From Flavobacterium sp. Root901 (lineage in GTDB: Bacteria > Bacteroidota > Bacteroidia > Flavobacteriales > Flavobacteriaceae): 64,000 nt of DNA. Position 1 is the first letter of the stretch, and the number at the start of each line of letters is the position of its first letter. Location: the NCBI RefSeq assembly GCF_001429765.1, contig NZ_LMJB01000008.1, forward strand, positions 126,835 through 190,834. The letters run 5' to 3'. The position numbers and the translations under genes were made by a program. Below, piece by piece: positions 61,326 to 64,000 of the stretch. The notes under the pieces were generated by a model. That model was not told the DNA's origin. It did no database searches and worked only from the letters and a program-made list of their open reading frames with translations.

Positions 61326-62555
61326 CTATTTTTGATTATAATCAAAAACATTATCCCATAGTTCATCAATTTTTATAAGTGCTTCATTTAGCGGAATAAC
61401 TTCCCATTTTCCATTAGTTTCTATTCCAAGACCAATGACTTTTAATTTTAATAAAGCGTCGTTAACGTCAAAATCTAATTCGGTATTTAATTGTGATGCA
61501 AACCAGGATTCGATTTGAGAATCCAGTTCCTGAGCGGTAAGTGGGTTTTTGCTTTTATTTAAAAAAGTATAGGCTAAAATAGTTTCTTTTAAAGCTTCTT
61601 CTTCAGATGAATTTAAAAGGGAATAAAAAGCCCCGCTGTTGTTTCCGACATTTTTAAAATACAAACTGTCTGAAAGCATTTTAGAATATCTGATTTTCTT
61701 GTTTATAAAATTATTGTATTGTCTGAAACAGTATGCAGCCAGAATTCCTAATGCAATTAATCCCTGATTTAAGGAGGTTTTGCTGTTTAATAAATCGATC
61801 GTTTCGCCTGTTTGATACGCATTGTACATATTAAGCAACGCCGGAATTACTTTGGCACTTAATAATGAAATGCCGCCAAAAATTCCCGGAACCCAAAGCA
61901 GCATTTTGTCTTTTAAGGACATTTTTGGAACTGCATTTGGAAAAATGGTTTCAAGATCGTTTTTAGGTACCCGCTTAAAAATTTTCAAAGCAATCGAGCC
62001 CGGATCAATAGGCATTTTTCCTAATTTGACTTTCTTTTGAGTCAAATAATCGGCGTCGCTGTAATTGAGGTAAATAAGAACGCGGTCATAATATTCAATT
62101 TCAACTTCTTTTTTCCAGAAATAATATTTCTTAACTTTTTCTTTTGCTGTATGATGTCCTCTTGCATACAATTCATAATCTTTAAAAGCATTAAAATCAA
62201 TCGCAAGATTTAAACCTATCAGATCTGACTGCTTAATAGCTTCTTTTAAAGTTTCCTGATCAATTTTATGATAATTGCCACGGTCCAAAACAGCAAGCAG
62301 CGTCTCTTTAAAAACAGAAAAGTCACTTTTGCCAATAAAACCTTCACGTTCTTTTTCGCTCAAATCAGGATCATACAAGGCATAGTGCTGTTTTAGATTT
62401 CGGTTAAGATTAAACGATTCGTAATGATAATAATGTTCGATAATATCGAACAGCTTTTTAAAATTATCAACCTTTTGTTTATCTTCGGCGAAAGCTGCAA
62501 TTTGTTGCTCGAGTAAGAATTCCTTGTTGAAGGGAATATAATGTTCTCGTATCAT
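61326..62555 (-). CDS. DUF3754 / TMEM143-like membrane protein
   Basis: 409 residues. The soluble N-terminal half begins MIREHYIPFNKEFLLEQQIA and the middle bears KVKLGKMPIDPGSIALKIFK. Two membrane helices at about 235-255 and 280-300 (MLLWVPGIFGGISLLSAKVI; GLIALGILAAYCFRQ) are followed by a helical tail. This order fits DUF3754, related to the mitochondrial protein TMEM143. Function unknown. A TACCTTTG promoter motif lies 42 bp upstream. Confidence 0.88.
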   Translation of the reverse strand: MIREHYIPFNKEFLLEQQIAAFAEDKQKVDNFKKLFDIIEHYYHYESFNLNRNLKQHYALYDPDLSEKEREGFIGKSDFSVFKETLLAVLDRGNYHKIDQETLKEAIKQSDLIGLNLAIDFNAFKDYELYARGHHTAKEKVKKYYFWKKEVEIEYYDRVLIYLNYSDADYLTQKKVKLGKMPIDPGSIALKIFKRVPKNDLETIFPNAVPKMSLKDKMLLWVPGIFGGISLLSAKVIPALLNMYNAYQTGETIDLLNSKTSLNQGLIALGILAAYCFRQYNNFINKKIRYSKMLSDSLYFKNVGNNSGAFYSLLNSSEEEALKETILAYTFLNKSKNPLTAQELDSQIESWFASQLNTELDFDVNDALLKLKVIGLGIETNGKWEVIPLNEALIKIDELWDNVFDYNQK

Positions 62556-62596
62556 ATTGATATCAGGGCTTTAATTTGTTTTTTGGCGTGGAGGGG

Positions 62597-62604
62597 CAAA
62601 GGTA
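62597..62604 (-). promoter_or_regulatory. -7 promoter motif of the DUF3754-DUF2199 unit
   Basis: TACCTTTG on the minus strand, full match to TAnnTTTG, 41 bp before the start. Confidence 0.45.
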
Positions 62605-62742
62605 CAAAGGTTGAAAATATTTTACTTATCGATTTTGCTAAAAGAACTATAAAATTCAATAAACCAAAATCCGAAAAAATTTTCTTTAGGATTTAATTTC
62701 GGAAGTAAGGCATTGATTATTAGGATTGTATGAAATAAAAAT

Positions 62743-62791
62743 AAAAAGTGAGATTTCGAATCGTTACCAGCGATAGGAAATCTCACTTTTT
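62743..62791. terminator. Strong hairpin downstream of the zinc-finger gene
   Basis: Perfect 15-bp arms (AAAAAGTGAGATTTC and its complement, 62743-62757 and 62777-62791) with a 19-nt loop. It terminates the minus-strand gene at 62939. Apart from this and the promoter motif, the 383-bp gap 62556-62938 holds nothing I can support. Confidence 0.8.
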
Positions 62792-62938
62792 GTGTTCCAA
62801 AAAATAGACAAAATTTACAAGTTTTCCTTTCGGAAGACTATATTCTAAAAGAAAAAATTATTCACAGCAATTTTACTACTTATTAAAATTCTGGCAATAC
62901 GTATTTATACCTGTTTTTTATTTTTTTTGAAATATTTT

Positions 62939-63403
62939 TTACTTGAATTCAGATTTTTTTAATTCGATTATTTCCTGAATATATTGTATCAGGTTTTCTC
63001 TTTCAATAGAAAATAAAGCATTTTCACTTTCTGTGCGCAAATATAAGTCTGCAATAGTCTCAGCATCCATGTTATTTGCATATTGATCCTGAACATATTT
63101 TATCAGATGATCTAAAAAAAGTTCTTTTTGTTTTCCTTTTTCGAGTGTTTCCTTATCGCCATTTTTTATTTTTTCGATTTCAGATTCGGGTAAATCGATA
63201 GTAAGATAAGTAATGTCGACGGGAACTTTTGAAAGCATTTCTTTTGTAGTTTTTCCAGATCCGTTGCAGTATGCGCAGGGTGCGGGTACCCATTTTAATT
63301 GTTTTTTTAAACGTCGGATATCGTCGCGGTCGACAAATCCTTTACCCAGACATCTGGGACATTCTAAATCTGATTTTTTAAATAGGAAATTAAGAATGGA
63401 CAT
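62939..63403 (-). CDS. Small protein with DnaJ-type zinc-finger motifs
   Basis: 154 residues. Residues about 14-50 carry CPRCLGKGF and CAYCNGSGK, two C-x-x-C-x-G-x-G units as in the DnaJ zinc-finger, but no J domain is present. The middle and C-terminus are acidic and helical (ETLEKGKQKELFLDHLIKYV). One zinc can be bound. The function is unknown; chaperone-like or RNA-related roles are possible. It has its own terminator. Confidence 0.75.
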   Translation of the reverse strand: MSILNFLFKKSDLECPRCLGKGFVDRDDIRRLKKQLKWVPAPCAYCNGSGKTTKEMLSKVPVDITYLTIDLPESEIEKIKNGDKETLEKGKQKELFLDHLIKYVQDQYANNMDAETIADLYLRTESENALFSIERENLIQYIQEIIELKKSEFK

Positions 63404-63515
63404 TTTCTAAAAAATTATATTAGCACTTCTTAGTCAGCGAAGATAATTAATTATTTATGTAAGAAAATTATTTTGGTTGAGGATTTTTTTTCGAAAAATT
63501 AATATTTATGTGAAT

Positions 63516-63559
63516 AAAAAAGCTGTACAAATGTTTTTTATTTTTTGTACAGCTTTTTT
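63516..63559. terminator. Terminator of the barrel gene at the window end
   Basis: AAAAGCTGTACAA and TTGTACAGCTTTT pair perfectly around a 14-nt loop with T residues on both strands. It lies 15 bp after the partial gene. Confidence 0.85.
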
Positions 63560-63574
63560 AGACGATAGATTATC

Positions 63575-64000
63575 TTATTTTTTATTTCCAAATCCGGCAA
63601 TAAGGGTTAAGGCTGCAATTAAATTCCCGTCTTTATGAATCGTTCCGTCAAAATCCCTTCCAAAAGAAAAAGTCAGTTTTTGATTTTTAAGAATAGAATA
63701 ATCGGCGTTAATGATCATTTTCCACGAAGGATCTATTGCATTTCCATTCAGTACACTTCTGTAAATAGCCTCTACGCTGCAGCTAAATTTAGATTGTGAT
63801 TTAGAATAGGCAATTCGGCCTCCGGTATCTAATGTTGAAAGATCTGTTACTTGATTGACATTATTATCCAGAGCCAGAATTTTATCAGGATTGTACAAGT
63901 ATCTTAAAAGCCCCAGAAAAGCAAATCCTTTACTATTGGTATAACCAAAGTTTGTCCAGATTCCGGCATTGTAAACTTTACTGTTTTCAAAATTCCTGTT
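63575..64000 (-). CDS. C-terminal part of a putative outer-membrane beta-barrel (runs off window)
   Basis: 142 codons are open from the window edge to a stop at 63575, with no start in reach. The segment shows alternating polar and aromatic strands (GIWTNFGYTNSKGFAFLG, FSCSVEAIYRSVLNG, LTFSFGRDFDGTIHKDGNLI) and a final LTLIAGFGNKK, typical of a beta-barrel end. The 5' part and family are outside the window. Confidence 0.6.
   Translation of the reverse strand, partial: NRNFENSKVYNAGIWTNFGYTNSKGFAFLGLLRYLYNPDKILALDNNVNQVTDLSTLDTGGRIAYSKSQSKFSCSVEAIYRSVLNGNAIDPSWKMIINADYSILKNQKLTFSFGRDFDGTIHKDGNLIAALTLIAGFGNKK

Overview
The window is chromosomal DNA of a Flavobacterium-like member of the Bacteroidota. 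The evidence is low GC content, the gliding genes gldB and gldC, many Bacteroidota-restricted families (DUF5916, DUF6702, carboxypeptidase-like regulatory domain proteins) and repeated promoter -7 motifs of the TAnnTTTG type used by this phylum. No phage, integrase, insertion sequence, rRNA or CRISPR array was seen. Most of the window is core genome.

Layout. 1-3 kb: 5' part of an SNF2-type helicase gene, a methyltransferase and methionine aminopeptidase. 3-9 kb: a DUF445 membrane protein, phosphoglycerate mutase gpmI and a large DUF5916 outer-membrane protein. 9-12 kb: two convergent L,D-transpeptidases, a GNAT acetyltransferase and two identical tRNA-Gly genes. 12-18 kb: peptidase E, then a tightly coupled run of three paralogous secreted proteins, a DUF6702 protein and an M1 metallopeptidase. 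18-25 kb: a TatA-type protein, a PAP2 phosphatase, a PhyH dioxygenase, an O-methyltransferase, a lipoprotein with LEA-like 11-residue repeats, and a YceI/porin cluster. 25-31 kb: rlmN, a lipoprotein, a polyprenyl synthase, a decayed gene remnant, and an ECF sigma factor with a putative anti-sigma protein, followed by an 86-bp tandem repeat and a putative beta-barrel gene. 31-38 kb: dnaG, an orphan response regulator, nadE, gldBC, engB and an alpha/beta hydrolase.

38.5-54.6 kb is the division and cell wall (dcw) cluster: mraZ, rsmH, ftsL-like, ftsI-type PBP, murE, mraY, murD, ftsW, murG, a small unknown membrane ORF, murC, ftsQ, ftsA, ftsZ. murF and ddl are absent from it. An array of GTGGT repeats, mostly 10-11 bp apart, lies just upstream of the mraZ promoter motif and looks like an MraZ operator. 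The cluster ends at a clear terminator after ftsZ.

54.8-64 kb: a GatB/YqeY protein, tRNA-Arg, small membrane proteins, a RibD/DHFR-like protein, hydrolases, and families with eukaryotic counterparts (Mpo1-like, TMEM143/DUF3754). The window ends inside a putative beta-barrel gene.

The observations most worth following are the mraZ operator array, the small ORF inside the dcw cluster, a DnaG primase lacking all four zinc ligands, the 86-bp repeat array, the LEA-like lipoprotein, and the three-paralog/M1 peptidase operon. I did not find a clearly new multi-gene defence or mobile system.
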